Shown here: piece by piece, positions 25,953-34,412 of the stretch
How the letters are laid out: each line of letters starts with the position of its first letter
Position numbering within the stretch: the stretch's first letter is position 1
Assembly: GCA_942493315.1 (NCBI GenBank)
Contig: OW818690.1
Coordinates: 496,001-560,000, forward strand
Length of the DNA: 64,000 bases
DNA from: UBA5429 sp942493315
Lineage (GTDB): Bacteria > Bacteroidota > Bacteroidia > Bacteroidales > WCHB1-69
Direction: 5' to 3'
Program-made: the position numbers and the translations under genes
Notes under the pieces: model-generated
Database searches by the model: none
The model's input: the letters and a program-made list of their open reading frames with translations, nothing else
Told to the model about the DNA's origin: nothing

Positions 25953-26270
25953 TTAAACGCAACCGTCAGGTTTTGGTAACCCGGCAACTCTACATGCACC
26001 ACGAGCAGGACCTAATGGGAACAACTCATAAATTTCACGTAATTTAACACCTGTATCCTGACAAATACTACGAATCATTGGGGCATTCCCTTTCTCTTCA
26101 AAGTTTCTGCGAATAAATCTCACAATTGCCCAATGTTTTTCAGTCAATTCAGTAAGTCCATCATACTTAGCAAATAGTTGTGCGACCTCTTCATTCCAAA
26201 TTTCAGGTGTTGCTAAAAAACCATCACCATCCACTTCGAATACTCTACCATCAATTTCTAATGTTGCCAT
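25953..26270 (-). CDS. dsrC: DsrC sulfur-relay protein with both redox cysteines
   Basis: The 105-residue protein is a canonical DsrC: GRVFEVDGDGFL, EKHWAIVRFIRR, the arginine-rich centre, and the C-terminal arm ACRVAGLPKPDGCV with Cys93 and Cys104 separated by ten residues, the latter penultimate. TusE homologues, which serve tRNA thiolation, keep only the last cysteine, so this is a true DsrC able to form the intramolecular disulfide or a trisulfide. No tusBCD or dsrAB is in the window. It opens an operon with NarI-like and HdrD-like genes, which together recall DsrMK. The start at MATLEID is chosen over an upstream in-frame Met that lacks family similarity. Confidence 0.9.
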   Translation of the reverse strand: MATLEIDGRVFEVDGDGFLATPEIWNEEVAQLFAKYDGLTELTEKHWAIVRFIRRNFEEKGNAPMIRSICQDTGVKLREIYELFPLGPARGACRVAGLPKPDGCV

Positions 26271-26333
26271 ATTAGTTTTAAGTTTTTTTAAATGTTTTGT
26301 TGAATAAAAATTTTTCGCCAATTTAAAGCGCGG

Positions 26334-26341
26334 CAAATATA
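26334..26341 (-). promoter_or_regulatory. -7 box of the dsrC operon
   Basis: Minus-strand TATATTTG followed by CC lies 63 bases before the dsrC ATG. The -33 region is T-rich with several TTG words, none at the ideal spacing. Confidence 0.5.
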
Positions 26342-26382
26342 CAAAAAAAATGCAACAAAAGTTAAAAAAACTAAACCGTTTT

Positions 26383-27258
26383 TTATCGGTTTATGATCAC
26401 TTTTTGAGTGGAATTTCCTTGGTCAGATTTTACAGTAACAAAATAGATTCCATTATGGAAAGATTCAATATTGATCACTTGTTTTGATGCTGTTACAGGT
26501 TCCTGTAGTAATACTTCTCCCAAAATATTGGTCACCATATAGATACTTTTTCCGTCTATAGGTAATAAATGTTCAATGGTAATTTGATTGGTTGCAGGAT
26601 TTGGATACACTTGAATGTTTTGGATATTGGCATCTTCAATTCCAACTATATTACCTTGGAATGCAACATCATCAACATATAAATAATCGTTTATAGTAGG
26701 TTCTTCACCACTGCTGATAAAAGCGATTACGCAAGAATCAGGAGTTCTGGAATCTAAATAGGTTAATGGTAAGGAAAAATTACTCCAACTCATCGCCATT
26801 CCGGTTAATGTATATTCTAAAGAGGCAATCAATATTTGGGATTGCGCTAATGCATCCCATTTTGTCAATTGAACAACCACCATACCCTGACTTTGACCAA
26901 AAATCATGTGTTGCCATTTTCCGGTTAAATTAGCAGGTCTTCCAGTAAAAGGAAATCCGGAAATTGTTTCATTATCAATATCCATAGAACCACACATAGC
27001 ATATCCGGGAAGAACAGCTAATCCCATCATGTCCTTACTTGTTAATTTTAAAAAGTAGTTGCCAGGATTACCGGGAGAGCCTTTTTCACAGGTGTAAACT
27101 CCCAAATATTCAGTTAACGCGTTATAACTACTCCAGGAAACAGGTTCTTCATAAGATCCGATTGTGTTCCAATTCTCAAAACTACCATTTGGAATCTGAG
27201 AAAATAGAGAAATACTACAAATAGTGGTTAAAACTAAAGTGATGTAAAATTTTTTCAT
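26383..27258 (-). CDS. Secreted T9SS protein with C-terminal sorting domain
   Basis: The 291-residue precursor has a signal peptide (MKKFYITLVLTTICSISLFS), a central beta-sandwich that reads like the PCMD/choice-of-anchor type found in Bacteroidota (GSFENWNTIGSYEEPVSWSS near the N-terminus; YLYVDDVAFQG near 210) and a type A T9SS sorting domain in the last 75 residues (VYPNPATNQITIE, GIYFVTVKSDQG, QKVIINR). The T9SS domain directs export through the type IX system and surface attachment. The function of the sandwich is unknown. It has its own -7 box. Confidence 0.88.
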   Translation of the reverse strand: MKKFYITLVLTTICSISLFSQIPNGSFENWNTIGSYEEPVSWSSYNALTEYLGVYTCEKGSPGNPGNYFLKLTSKDMMGLAVLPGYAMCGSMDIDNETISGFPFTGRPANLTGKWQHMIFGQSQGMVVVQLTKWDALAQSQILIASLEYTLTGMAMSWSNFSLPLTYLDSRTPDSCVIAFISSGEEPTINDYLYVDDVAFQGNIVGIEDANIQNIQVYPNPATNQITIEHLLPIDGKSIYMVTNILGEVLLQEPVTASKQVINIESFHNGIYFVTVKSDQGNSTQKVIINR

Positions 27259-27285
27259 GTTTTTGCTTTTATTTAAAATAGATCG

Positions 27286-27293
27286 CAAAAATA
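27286..27293 (-). promoter_or_regulatory. -7 box for the T9SS protein gene
   Basis: Minus-strand TATTTTTG followed by CG, 27 bases before the ATG at 27258. Confidence 0.5.
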
Positions 27294-27335
27294 AGGAAAA
27301 AAATGATACTATGGTTGAACTCAGAAACTATTAAT

Positions 27336-28223
27336 TTAAACTTTTTTATAACTAATCATCATTCCTAACTTATAAATATTGAACCATTTAATGGAAACAG
27401 AATTATTCAGTAATCTATTTTTCAGAAAAGGATTTATAATTTTGAAAAGTGGTATTAATATTGGTTTAAACCATTTGATTTGCTGATAAGTCCTCAATAA
27501 AGTAATATTGTTTATCAAATCGGGATCGTGTTGTGAAAACTCCATTATTTTTATCAAATTCTCAATTCCATATTCAGTTTTCTTTAAAAATTCTTCATTC
27601 GTTTCAATATCTCCATTCAAAACTGGATTTTCAATATGAGTTATGGAAATCCCTCTTTTTGCTAACTCTAAACCAAATAAAGTGTCCTCATGTCCATATT
27701 GAGTCAACCTTTCATCAAATCGAAGTTCTTGAAATAACTCCTTTTTAATCAGAAAGTTATTGGTCATAAATGATCTATTCGGGTTTTTCTGACGTTCCTT
27801 GCAAGTTTTACTCTCTCTTTGTAATCCGTAATTCCATCGTAGTTGATGCTCTTGATCGGGTTTTTCCATTGGATACACTCTTCCTCCACAAACTACATCG
27901 GGTTGTTCAGAAATAATCGAAACATAGTTTTGTAAAAAATCGGACTGATGAATGATCGAGTCACAATCTAAAAAGAGAAGGTAAGGAAAACTAGCATATT
28001 GTAAAAAAAGATTTCTTATTTTGGCACGTCCTACATTCTGTGGTAATTCAATGTATTGATGATCCCCAACTATTGTTCTGTAATACGCTCTATAAGAATC
28101 CTCTGAATGATCATCAATCAGTATCAATTCAGATGGTAAAGACAATCGTTCCATTTGCCTTTGAAGCTCGATAATCAAGCCTGTAGCATCAAAATTGTAT
28201 AAAGGGATACAAATAGAGATCAT
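27336..28223 (-). CDS. Family 2 glycosyltransferase
   Basis: The 295-residue protein begins ISICIPLYNFDATG, the GT-A nucleotide-binding start of GT2 enzymes. It has LILIDDHSEDSY, the metal-binding DCD (LLFLDCDSII) and a GHEDTLFGLELAKRG segment with the acidic catalytic residues. It transfers a sugar from a nucleotide sugar to an unknown acceptor, probably in surface polysaccharide synthesis. Its ATG overlaps the stop of the MscS gene by four bases (ATGA), so translation is coupled. Confidence 0.88.
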   Translation of the reverse strand: MISICIPLYNFDATGLIIELQRQMERLSLPSELILIDDHSEDSYRAYYRTIVGDHQYIELPQNVGRAKIRNLFLQYASFPYLLFLDCDSIIHQSDFLQNYVSIISEQPDVVCGGRVYPMEKPDQEHQLRWNYGLQRESKTCKERQKNPNRSFMTNNFLIKKELFQELRFDERLTQYGHEDTLFGLELAKRGISITHIENPVLNGDIETNEEFLKKTEYGIENLIKIMEFSQHDPDLINNITLLRTYQQIKWFKPILIPLFKIINPFLKNRLLNNSVSIKWFNIYKLGMMISYKKV

Positions 28224-29503
28224 TTTTGCATTTGAATAAATGTGGATACTTTTTCTAATGGTTTTGATATATCTTTCCCACTGGGTTGTTGGTAAATATC
28301 GAGATCGAAATAAAGTGCAGCTGCTAAAACATGATCAAAAATATTCGCTAAAATATCTTCATATTCAGCCCAATCCGTAGTACTGGTAAAACAATAAATC
28401 TCAATGGGAACACCCCGATCCTCAATAGGCATCTGTCTAACCATCAAAGTCATATCTTTGCGAATGTCTGTCCGATTGGTCACATAATTTTCAATATATT
28501 TTCGGAAAACACCCAGATTGGTCATCCTTCTACCATTGATTACTTCTGATGTATCAACTTGATTTTGAATATTATACAAATCAATTTCCTCTTGTCTTTC
28601 TATGATATAATCCTTTAATAAGTGAATTTTTTTATATCTTTCCCGGGTTTCCTGATCAATAAATGTAACAGTATGCACATTGATATATACCGATCTTTTG
28701 ATTCTTCGTCCTCCACTCTCTTTCATAGATCTCCAGTTTTTAAAACTTTCTGTCATAAAATGGTGTGTAGGAACTGAGGAGATTGTTTTGTCCCAGTTTT
28801 GAATTTTTACTGTATTCAAATTGATCATAATCACTTCACCATCAGCATTAAACTTGGGCATTTCGATCCAGTCACCTACGCGAACGGTATCGCTGGTGGC
28901 CATTTGAACACTCGCTACCAAACCCAAAATGGTGTCTTTAAAAATCAACAACAGAATGGCTGTCATGGCTCCAAATGCACCCAAGAAAACAGCAGGTGAT
29001 TTTCCTAGAACAATAGACAAAATAAGCACACCAGTGGCGATATACAAAATGATTCTGATCAACTGAAAATAACTCGATATCGGTTTATCTTTGAATGCGG
29101 TTGTTTTAGACAACCCATACTCACTCACTTTCAGGAAAGAGTTAATAATAGTCACAAAAACGATGATCAAATAGGAGTCCGTAATTTTAATCACGTAAGG
29201 AAGTCCCTCTTTAAAATCTTCAAAAATCATTTGGGCAAAACCTCTGACAATAAAAGCGGGAACCAAATGAGCTACATTATTAAAGACCTGAAATTTGACA
29301 AAAGCATCATCCCATTTAAAACTGGTTTTCAAGAAAATTCTATATATTCCTTTGATTACCAGATGTTTCATGATCCAAAATACGATCAATGCCAATAACC
29401 CGACTGCTGCTAACAGGATTAAAAGACGTAAATAAATAGTGGCAGTTTCTCCGGCACCCCATCTGTGGAGTAAAAATTCTAACCAATGTTCAATATATTT
29501 CAT
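28220..29503 (-). CDS. MscS-type mechanosensitive ion channel
   Basis: The 427-residue protein starts MKYIEHWLEFLLHRWGAG and has five or six transmembrane helices (from residue 25, RLLILLAAVGLLALIVFWIM, to about 165). It then has the pore/TM3 and beta-domain signature of MscS: FLGAFGAMTAILLLIFKDTI, GLVASVQMATSDTVRVGDWI and VIMINLNTVKIQNWDK. The C-terminus is soluble. It releases solutes on hypo-osmotic shock. Its length is closest to the YbdG branch. The open frame runs 173 codons further upstream, through a heptad minisatellite that happens to be stop-free; that part is not coding. Confidence 0.9.
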   Translation of the reverse strand: MKYIEHWLEFLLHRWGAGETATIYLRLLILLAAVGLLALIVFWIMKHLVIKGIYRIFLKTSFKWDDAFVKFQVFNNVAHLVPAFIVRGFAQMIFEDFKEGLPYVIKITDSYLIIVFVTIINSFLKVSEYGLSKTTAFKDKPISSYFQLIRIILYIATGVLILSIVLGKSPAVFLGAFGAMTAILLLIFKDTILGLVASVQMATSDTVRVGDWIEMPKFNADGEVIMINLNTVKIQNWDKTISSVPTHHFMTESFKNWRSMKESGGRRIKRSVYINVHTVTFIDQETRERYKKIHLLKDYIIERQEEIDLYNIQNQVDTSEVINGRRMTNLGVFRKYIENYVTNRTDIRKDMTLMVRQMPIEDRGVPIEIYCFTSTTDWAEYEDILANIFDHVLAAALYFDLDIYQQPSGKDISKPLEKVSTFIQMQK

Positions 29504-29542
29504 AATGTTTAATGTAATCAAATGCAAAAATACTAAATAATA

Positions 29543-29974
29543 TAACAAGTAACAGGGAACAAGTAATAGGTAATAAGTAATAAGTAAGAGGTAACAGGTA
29601 ACAAGTAATAGGTAATAAGTAATAAGTAATAAGTAAAAGGTAACAGGGAACAAGTAATAGGTAATAAGTAATAAGTAATAAGTAATAAGTAAAAGGTAAC
29701 AGGTAACAAGTAACAAGTAATAGGTAATAAGTAATAAGTAAAAGGTAACAGGTAACAAGTAATAGGTAATAAGTAATAAGTAATAAGTAAAAGGTAACAG
29801 GGAACAAGTAATAGGTAATAAGTAATAAGTAATAAGTAATAAGTAATAAGTAATAAGTAATAAGTAATAAGTAATAAGTAAAAGGTAACAGGTAACAAGT
29901 AACAGGTAACAAGTAATAGGTAATAAGTAATAAGTAAAAGGTAACAGGTAACAAGTAACAGGTAACAAGTAACA
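29543..29974. repeat. Heptad minisatellite GTAANAN, about 60 units
   Basis: About 430 bases of head-to-tail seven-base words: GTAATAA, GTAACAG, GTAACAA, GTAATAG and GTAAAAG, all of the form GTAANAN. The complement of these words has no stop codon, so the minus strand is open in all three frames, producing false reading frames that seem to extend the MscS gene. The same words, in the opposite orientation, occur at 8564-8612 and 15191-15280. The block lies between the end of exosortase N and the start of the MscS gene. Confidence 0.95.
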
Positions 29975-30037
29975 TTGAGCACATGAGCACATGAGCACAT
30001 GAGCATTCGAGCATTCGAGCATTCGAGCATTCGAGCA
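29975..30037. repeat. GAGCACAT / GAGCATTC minisatellite
   Basis: Three GAGCACAT words are followed by GAGCATTC words, in direct continuation of the heptad array. Related sequences are at 15131-15186 and 41890-41920 (GCTCGAAT, GCTCATGT). The array starts five bases downstream of the exosortase stop codon. Confidence 0.85.
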
Positions 30038-30041
30038 GATA

Positions 30042-31364
30042 TTACTCTTTGGAAAGTAATGAGTCTGCTTTTTGGATCACTTTTTGTTTGGAGTTACTGA
30101 TGACATTGATGATTTGGTATTTTTCACCTTTCAGTAATGTGTTGATTCTCCATTGGAACTGGGATATGGTAGTTTCATTACCGGAATCGTACCACCAGGC
30201 AGAGTACAAAATCGTGTTTCCTTTAGTGAGTTCTCCAAAATAGATTTTTTGAGTTCCGATTTGAATAATCTCCTCTTTTTCTATTTTATACCCACTCCCT
30301 TTCCAGCAAATCAGAGGCGTATGATCAGAAGAATAAAACGGTCTGGATGGTTTTACGTAAATCAGATAATCTGTATTGCTCATTTTAATTACACCGTGTT
30401 CCTCGAGGGTACATTGGAAATTCATTTTCCATTCGGACGGAATCTCCGCTTGTGGAATGTTTTCGCTTTTGTTTTGTGGTAAAACAACAACTGAAATCAG
30501 AAACAAAATAAAGATTATTGTTCCAATTCCAATATAGATTTTTGGATTAGCATTTTTAATCACCAGATCTATGTTGATCTGTTTCTGAAATGGATATTTT
30601 TTAACTATAAACCAAAGAGGAACTACGACATACCCTACAAAACAGAGGATTCCAATCAGGTCATGAGAAAAAGTTTCAGGGGGAGATTGTAAAAAAGTGA
30701 TCAATATAATTCTAAAAAGATTGGATAAAATATCCAAAATATATGTGATCCCTAAAATAATGATCAAGGCTGAAAAGGAGTAGTTGATCTTTTTAATTCT
30801 ATGAAAATAGGTAACAAACAATAAAGCAGTAAAAAAGGATAGGATCACCATTTTAAGTCCCATACACTCCGGATCTACATGAAACTCCTTAGTTCCCATT
30901 AAGATAATATTTCCGGAATAACTATATTGGGAATCTACTAAATGCAATAATTGAGCGGCTACTTTTGTAAGGGTTAACCGCAACTCAAACCCAACCACTT
31001 CAGTTAAAAAAATGATGATGGGGGAAACGATAATCATCAACAAAAGTGGGATCGTATTCAGTTTTCCGTAAATAGATTCAAAAATAAAAAAAAGGGTGCA
31101 AATAAAAGCAAAAAAGAAAAGAGTACTAAATGAAAAAAAATAGTAAAGCACTAAAAGTCCTATGGCTCCGATTCCATATCTGAATGATTTCTGAGGAGAT
31201 TCTTTATAAATGACAAAAGGAAGAATAATGATTAAAAGAATAAAATTGAGATCGAACCGAAAATAGAAGGTTAATTTTGAAAAAGAGAGTAGTGTCAACA
31301 CTCCTATTAGCAAGAGTGTTAACACCAATCTTTTTTCCAATATTTTGGGAATCGATATGCCCAT
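30042..31364 (-). CDS. xrtN: Exosortase N
   Basis: The 440-residue protein has about eight transmembrane helices in its first 290 residues and the exosortase catalytic triad: Cys167 in DPECMGLKMV, Arg218 in LSNLFRII, His234 in SHDLIGIL. The soluble C-terminal 150 residues resemble the appended domain of the XrtN type. Exosortases cleave and transfer PEP-CTERM-like tails at the cytoplasmic membrane. Its single substrate is probably the protein of the preceding gene, which ends two bases before this ATG, an exosortase N plus VIT-domain pair known in Bacteroidota. Confidence 0.88.
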   Translation of the reverse strand: MGISIPKILEKRLVLTLLLIGVLTLLSFSKLTFYFRFDLNFILLIIILPFVIYKESPQKSFRYGIGAIGLLVLYYFFSFSTLFFFAFICTLFFIFESIYGKLNTIPLLLMIIVSPIIIFLTEVVGFELRLTLTKVAAQLLHLVDSQYSYSGNIILMGTKEFHVDPECMGLKMVILSFFTALLFVTYFHRIKKINYSFSALIIILGITYILDILSNLFRIILITFLQSPPETFSHDLIGILCFVGYVVVPLWFIVKKYPFQKQINIDLVIKNANPKIYIGIGTIIFILFLISVVVLPQNKSENIPQAEIPSEWKMNFQCTLEEHGVIKMSNTDYLIYVKPSRPFYSSDHTPLICWKGSGYKIEKEEIIQIGTQKIYFGELTKGNTILYSAWWYDSGNETTISQFQWRINTLLKGEKYQIINVISNSKQKVIQKADSLLSKE

Positions 31365-31366
31365 TT

Positions 31367-33877
31367 TTAAACTTTAAAAGGTTTACTTTTAACAAAAATA
31401 AAAATTCCAATTCCAATAAATAGCAAAATTAAAGCCCATTCATGAGGTTCAGGAACAGCCCCTGAAGATTCCATTGACGCATTTTTTAAGCTATTCTTGT
31501 TTTCATCAATTCCAAAACGATCATAATCTTTTGTAGTTTCCAAAACCACTAAACTGGAGACCGGAGAAACAATATATGCTTCATTGGCTATAGTGATCAT
31601 GTGTTGATTAAAAGAATACTCCTTATTGAGATAATCTTTTCCCAATTCTTGCATTATTTTATTGTATGCGTAAAGCCTTAATAGATGATCCGGTGCCTTT
31701 GAATCACTTTTGATCTCTTTTGATTGGATTACAATTTGAGCATTTTCTAAAACAACAGTGTTGCTATCGCATTGATTGACAAAAAATTGGCGATCTTTTA
31801 TCATTTGAGCAAATCTTTCAATATCTCCGGAATAAAAATTGAAAACTTGTAGTTCTTTGAGCGATTTTATATAGTTTGAAGAGGTATTTCCTATTTGATA
31901 CAAATTGATTTTGGAGTTATGATTTTTAAAAAAAGAAGCTAAATCATTTAAAAATTTTGAATCTTCAAGATCACTTAAATTGGGTGAATTTAATGTTGAT
32001 TTGGAGATCACAAGAGTATGGGCAGCGTTCGGAATTTTATAGAATGGAAAAAGAGAAAAGTTCTTTTTTGCAAATTGATCAAAAATAGTAGTTTCATTGT
32101 CCGGCGTAATCTGAACCATTTGATCCTGAACAACAAACACTTTTTTTCCTTTCAAAAGTGTAACAACCTGATGAAATTCATCTTCACTCCAGCTGCTATT
32201 CAAATCAAGAAACAGAGTATCCGGATTTAAATTGATCGATTCTTTTTGTAGCGGAGCAACTGTATAGGAGTGATCCTGAAAAGAAAAAGGGTAAGAAGAT
32301 AATGGGGTTGCTTTGCACTTCATTTCCCAATAAGGAATGTAGGAACCTGAATATAAGAATTGATTCTTTCCCTCTTTTTCAAAAGATTCAGGAAGTTGAA
32401 TCTCTTTCACTTCATGTTTTGAATCGAAAATAATTTTAGTCGTTTCATCTATCTTTTTTATGGTTGGTCCCTCAAAATAGATATTTGGGAGCATTAAATA
32501 TCCATTTTCATAAGAAAGAGGGGAAGTGATTCCGATTTTAAATCTACGATTTTCTTTGGGAGTACAAGGAAAAACAGTAACTGTTAAGCGATTTCCCTCT
32601 TGCCAGTGCATAATGGAAGGATCTCTATTTTCAACACCAACGATCTGAACATAAGCACTATCCGCTTTCTCTTTAGAGCTTAATCGCGATTTCTCCTCTT
32701 TCCCATTTATCCATAAAGATAAGGAGGTTGCCACAGATCCTTCCGGAAGATAGAAAGTATAAGCAGCTTCTTGATTATCTGAGTCATAAGAAGAGTAATT
32801 CTTTACAGTTATAATTTTTTCAGTAAAAGCCAGTCTATAATCCGGAAACACTTTAATCTGATTCAAAACTTCGATTGTGCCCAAATCCTCACTTGACCAC
32901 AATTTGCGTTGTGCCAGATGCCGGGCATCAAACTGGGATTTCAAAATTTTAATTCTGGTATTATCATCCAAATTCAGATCTCCTGATAATGCTAACCCAA
33001 TATTGACCAAAGGGTTATGTAGTTTATTTTCACCAAACAGGGTTCTGTCAAATCCCCAGAAAGAGTTAAAAAAAGTTTCATAAAACAGATCCCCTTTGAT
33101 AATGGTTTGCGTAAAGGGATCATCTGAGATCTCCTGACAGAACAAAACCCATTCCGGCAAGCTGTTATCGGGTCTTGTCACAATAGCCGCAGACGATTTT
33201 GTGATCTCTTTTTGAACATCTTTCCACTGAAATAGAAAAACAGTGATCACAATCAATGGAACGGCAATTCCGGAATAGAAAGCGAGATGGTCGGTAAGGG
33301 TTTTCTTAATTCTAATAAAATAGAAAATAATATGACCGGAAATGATCAGAGGAACGAAAAAAAGCATTCCTAATCCCAATAAAAAGATAGCAAAAAGGGC
33401 AACCACATACCAGAGTGCCAGATAGATTGAGAAATAGAGGGTTAAAACCAGACTAAGTCCTAAAATAAAAAACTCAAGAAGCCGAAGTGCCTTGTGCATT
33501 TTATCAATAAAAAGGAGTCCCAACAGTGCTATGAACATAATCAAGATATAAAGGTAAGTCCACCAAACAAATGTAGCGAAAATAGGAATAGAAAGATTAA
33601 GTGTAAAGCAACAGATTGCAAAATGAACTAAAGAGAGGATAAGTAGTTTTTTATCGATTTTCAGAAACTTATAGAAGGGTGTATTCGAAAAAACAACGTT
33701 AATGAAATAGGTGAGAGAAAAAATAAAAGAAAAAATAGGAATAACGAGTGCTTCATCGAAGTTGGGTCGGTTCGCTTTAATCAGGAAATGAATCACAAAA
33801 AGAACGATTAAAACCGGGATTAAGATCAATCCAAACATAAATAATTTTCGAGGCCATTGGTGTTTTTGATTCTCCAT
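31367..33877 (-). CDS. XrtN-associated VIT-domain membrane protein with PEP-CTERM-like tail
   Basis: The 836-residue protein has about six transmembrane helices up to residue 225, a large extracytoplasmic part with a VIT domain (about 330-480; FTEKIITVKNYSSYDSDNQE, AYTFYLPEGSVATSLSLWIN, GITSPLSYENGYLMLPNIYF) and a C-terminal sorting tail: VPEPHEWALI, a hydrophobic helix (ILLFIGIGIFIFV) and KSKPFKV. PEP plus helix plus basic residues is the exosortase recognition layout. The VIT domain suggests protein binding. It matches the dedicated substrate of exosortase N, and the pair is translated from one transcript. Confidence 0.87.
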   Translation of the reverse strand: MENQKHQWPRKLFMFGLILIPVLIVLFVIHFLIKANRPNFDEALVIPIFSFIFSLTYFINVVFSNTPFYKFLKIDKKLLILSLVHFAICCFTLNLSIPIFATFVWWTYLYILIMFIALLGLLFIDKMHKALRLLEFFILGLSLVLTLYFSIYLALWYVVALFAIFLLGLGMLFFVPLIISGHIIFYFIRIKKTLTDHLAFYSGIAVPLIVITVFLFQWKDVQKEITKSSAAIVTRPDNSLPEWVLFCQEISDDPFTQTIIKGDLFYETFFNSFWGFDRTLFGENKLHNPLVNIGLALSGDLNLDDNTRIKILKSQFDARHLAQRKLWSSEDLGTIEVLNQIKVFPDYRLAFTEKIITVKNYSSYDSDNQEAAYTFYLPEGSVATSLSLWINGKEEKSRLSSKEKADSAYVQIVGVENRDPSIMHWQEGNRLTVTVFPCTPKENRRFKIGITSPLSYENGYLMLPNIYFEGPTIKKIDETTKIIFDSKHEVKEIQLPESFEKEGKNQFLYSGSYIPYWEMKCKATPLSSYPFSFQDHSYTVAPLQKESINLNPDTLFLDLNSSWSEDEFHQVVTLLKGKKVFVVQDQMVQITPDNETTIFDQFAKKNFSLFPFYKIPNAAHTLVISKSTLNSPNLSDLEDSKFLNDLASFFKNHNSKINLYQIGNTSSNYIKSLKELQVFNFYSGDIERFAQMIKDRQFFVNQCDSNTVVLENAQIVIQSKEIKSDSKAPDHLLRLYAYNKIMQELGKDYLNKEYSFNQHMITIANEAYIVSPVSSLVVLETTKDYDRFGIDENKNSLKNASMESSGAVPEPHEWALILLFIGIGIFIFVKSKPFKV

Positions 33878-33959
33878 AAGATATGATTTTTAAAAGAATA
33901 ATAACGGAATGAAAATTAAAATAGTTTAGGAATTTTAAAATTTAACTTTCTTTAATAGG

Positions 33960-33988
33960 TCAATGGTCGATAGTCGATAGTCGATAGT
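33960..33988. repeat. TCGATAG minisatellite
   Basis: TCAATGGTCGATAGTCGATAG with a third TCGATAG, the same block as at 15099-15128, about 80 bases upstream of the VIT-protein ATG, so it lies just beyond that gene's 5' region. Confidence 0.8.
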
Positions 33989-34053
33989 GTTGAAAATAGG
34001 ATATTTAGCTTTTAGGTTTTGGGTTTTAGGTATTAGTTTATTTTTTAAAATAA

Positions 34054-34153
34054 TTTCACAGTGTTCCACGATGTTATAAAATGTTCCACAGTGTTTTTAA
34101 TTAAAAAATCAGGGCACATTTACACTGTGAAACATCGGTAAACACTGTGAAAC
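34054..34153. repeat. Long imperfect inverted repeat around CACAGTGTT
   Basis: TTTCACAGTGTTCCACGATG at 34054 is matched in reverse complement at 34131-34152 (19 of 22 bases). The inner part (GTTCCACAGTGT at 34083, TACACTGTGAAACAT near 34121) is also complementary apart from a six-base insertion. The whole 100 bases could form a long hairpin. It carries the same ACAGTGTT words as direct repeats. No gene is associated, and the T-run needed for a terminator is missing. Confidence 0.65.
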
Positions 34154-34157
34154 AATA

Positions 34158-34250
34158 AGGACAAAGGACCAAGGACGAAGGACTAAATCCAATTTTTCAT
34201 TTTTCATTTTTCATTCGTCTGTTGTCCGTAGTCCGTAGTCTTTTATTCAG
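34158..34250. repeat. AAGGACAAAGGACC, TTTTTCATT and GTCCGTAGTC minisatellites
   Basis: Three small word repeats follow one another: AGGACAAAGGACCAAGGACGA (34158-34183), TTTTTCATT three times (34192-34215) and GTCTGTTGTCCGTAGTCCGTA (34217-34240). The AGGAC words recur in the opposite orientation at 59603-59632, the TTTTTCATT words at 41921-41940 and both sets again at 34495-34546. Confidence 0.75.
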
Positions 34251-34412
34251 GGCGTTCCCCCTCGCTTCACTCGGGGTCGGGCTTTTCAGGGGTCCGCTTC
34301 GCTCCCGTACTTCGCTGCACATCGCTTAAGATGGCTCATCCCGAATCTGATCAATCATCGCGGCGCTCGTTCCAGCTCGTACCGCTTCGCGCCCTTACAA
34401 TCCCTAACGCGA
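34250..34412. other. GC-rich intergenic island with repeated CGCTTCGC words
   Basis: About 160 bases much richer in G and C than the rest of the window (GGGCGTTCCCCCTCGCTTCA, CCGCTTCGCTCCCGTACTTC, CCGCTTCGCGCCCTTACAAT). It has no reading frame of note, but several short self-complementary words (CCCCCTCGC...CGGGG). From memory, similar GC-rich blocks are scattered in other Bacteroidota genomes. A hairpin AAAAACC-TGC-GGTTTTTT follows at 34412-34429. Origin and function are not known. Confidence 0.6.

Noticed and set aside
25953..26270. TusE for tRNA thiolation
   Set aside because: TusE has only the last cysteine; here both C-terminal cysteines are present, and HdrD-like and NarI-like genes follow instead of tusBCD.
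29490..30030. Three overlapping minus-strand reading frames of 165-174 codons (LLITYYL-type repeats) and a 173-codon extension of the MscS gene
   Set aside because: They are products of the stop-free heptad minisatellite. The repeats are seven bases long and run in all three frames with no coding bias; MscS homologues begin near 29503.
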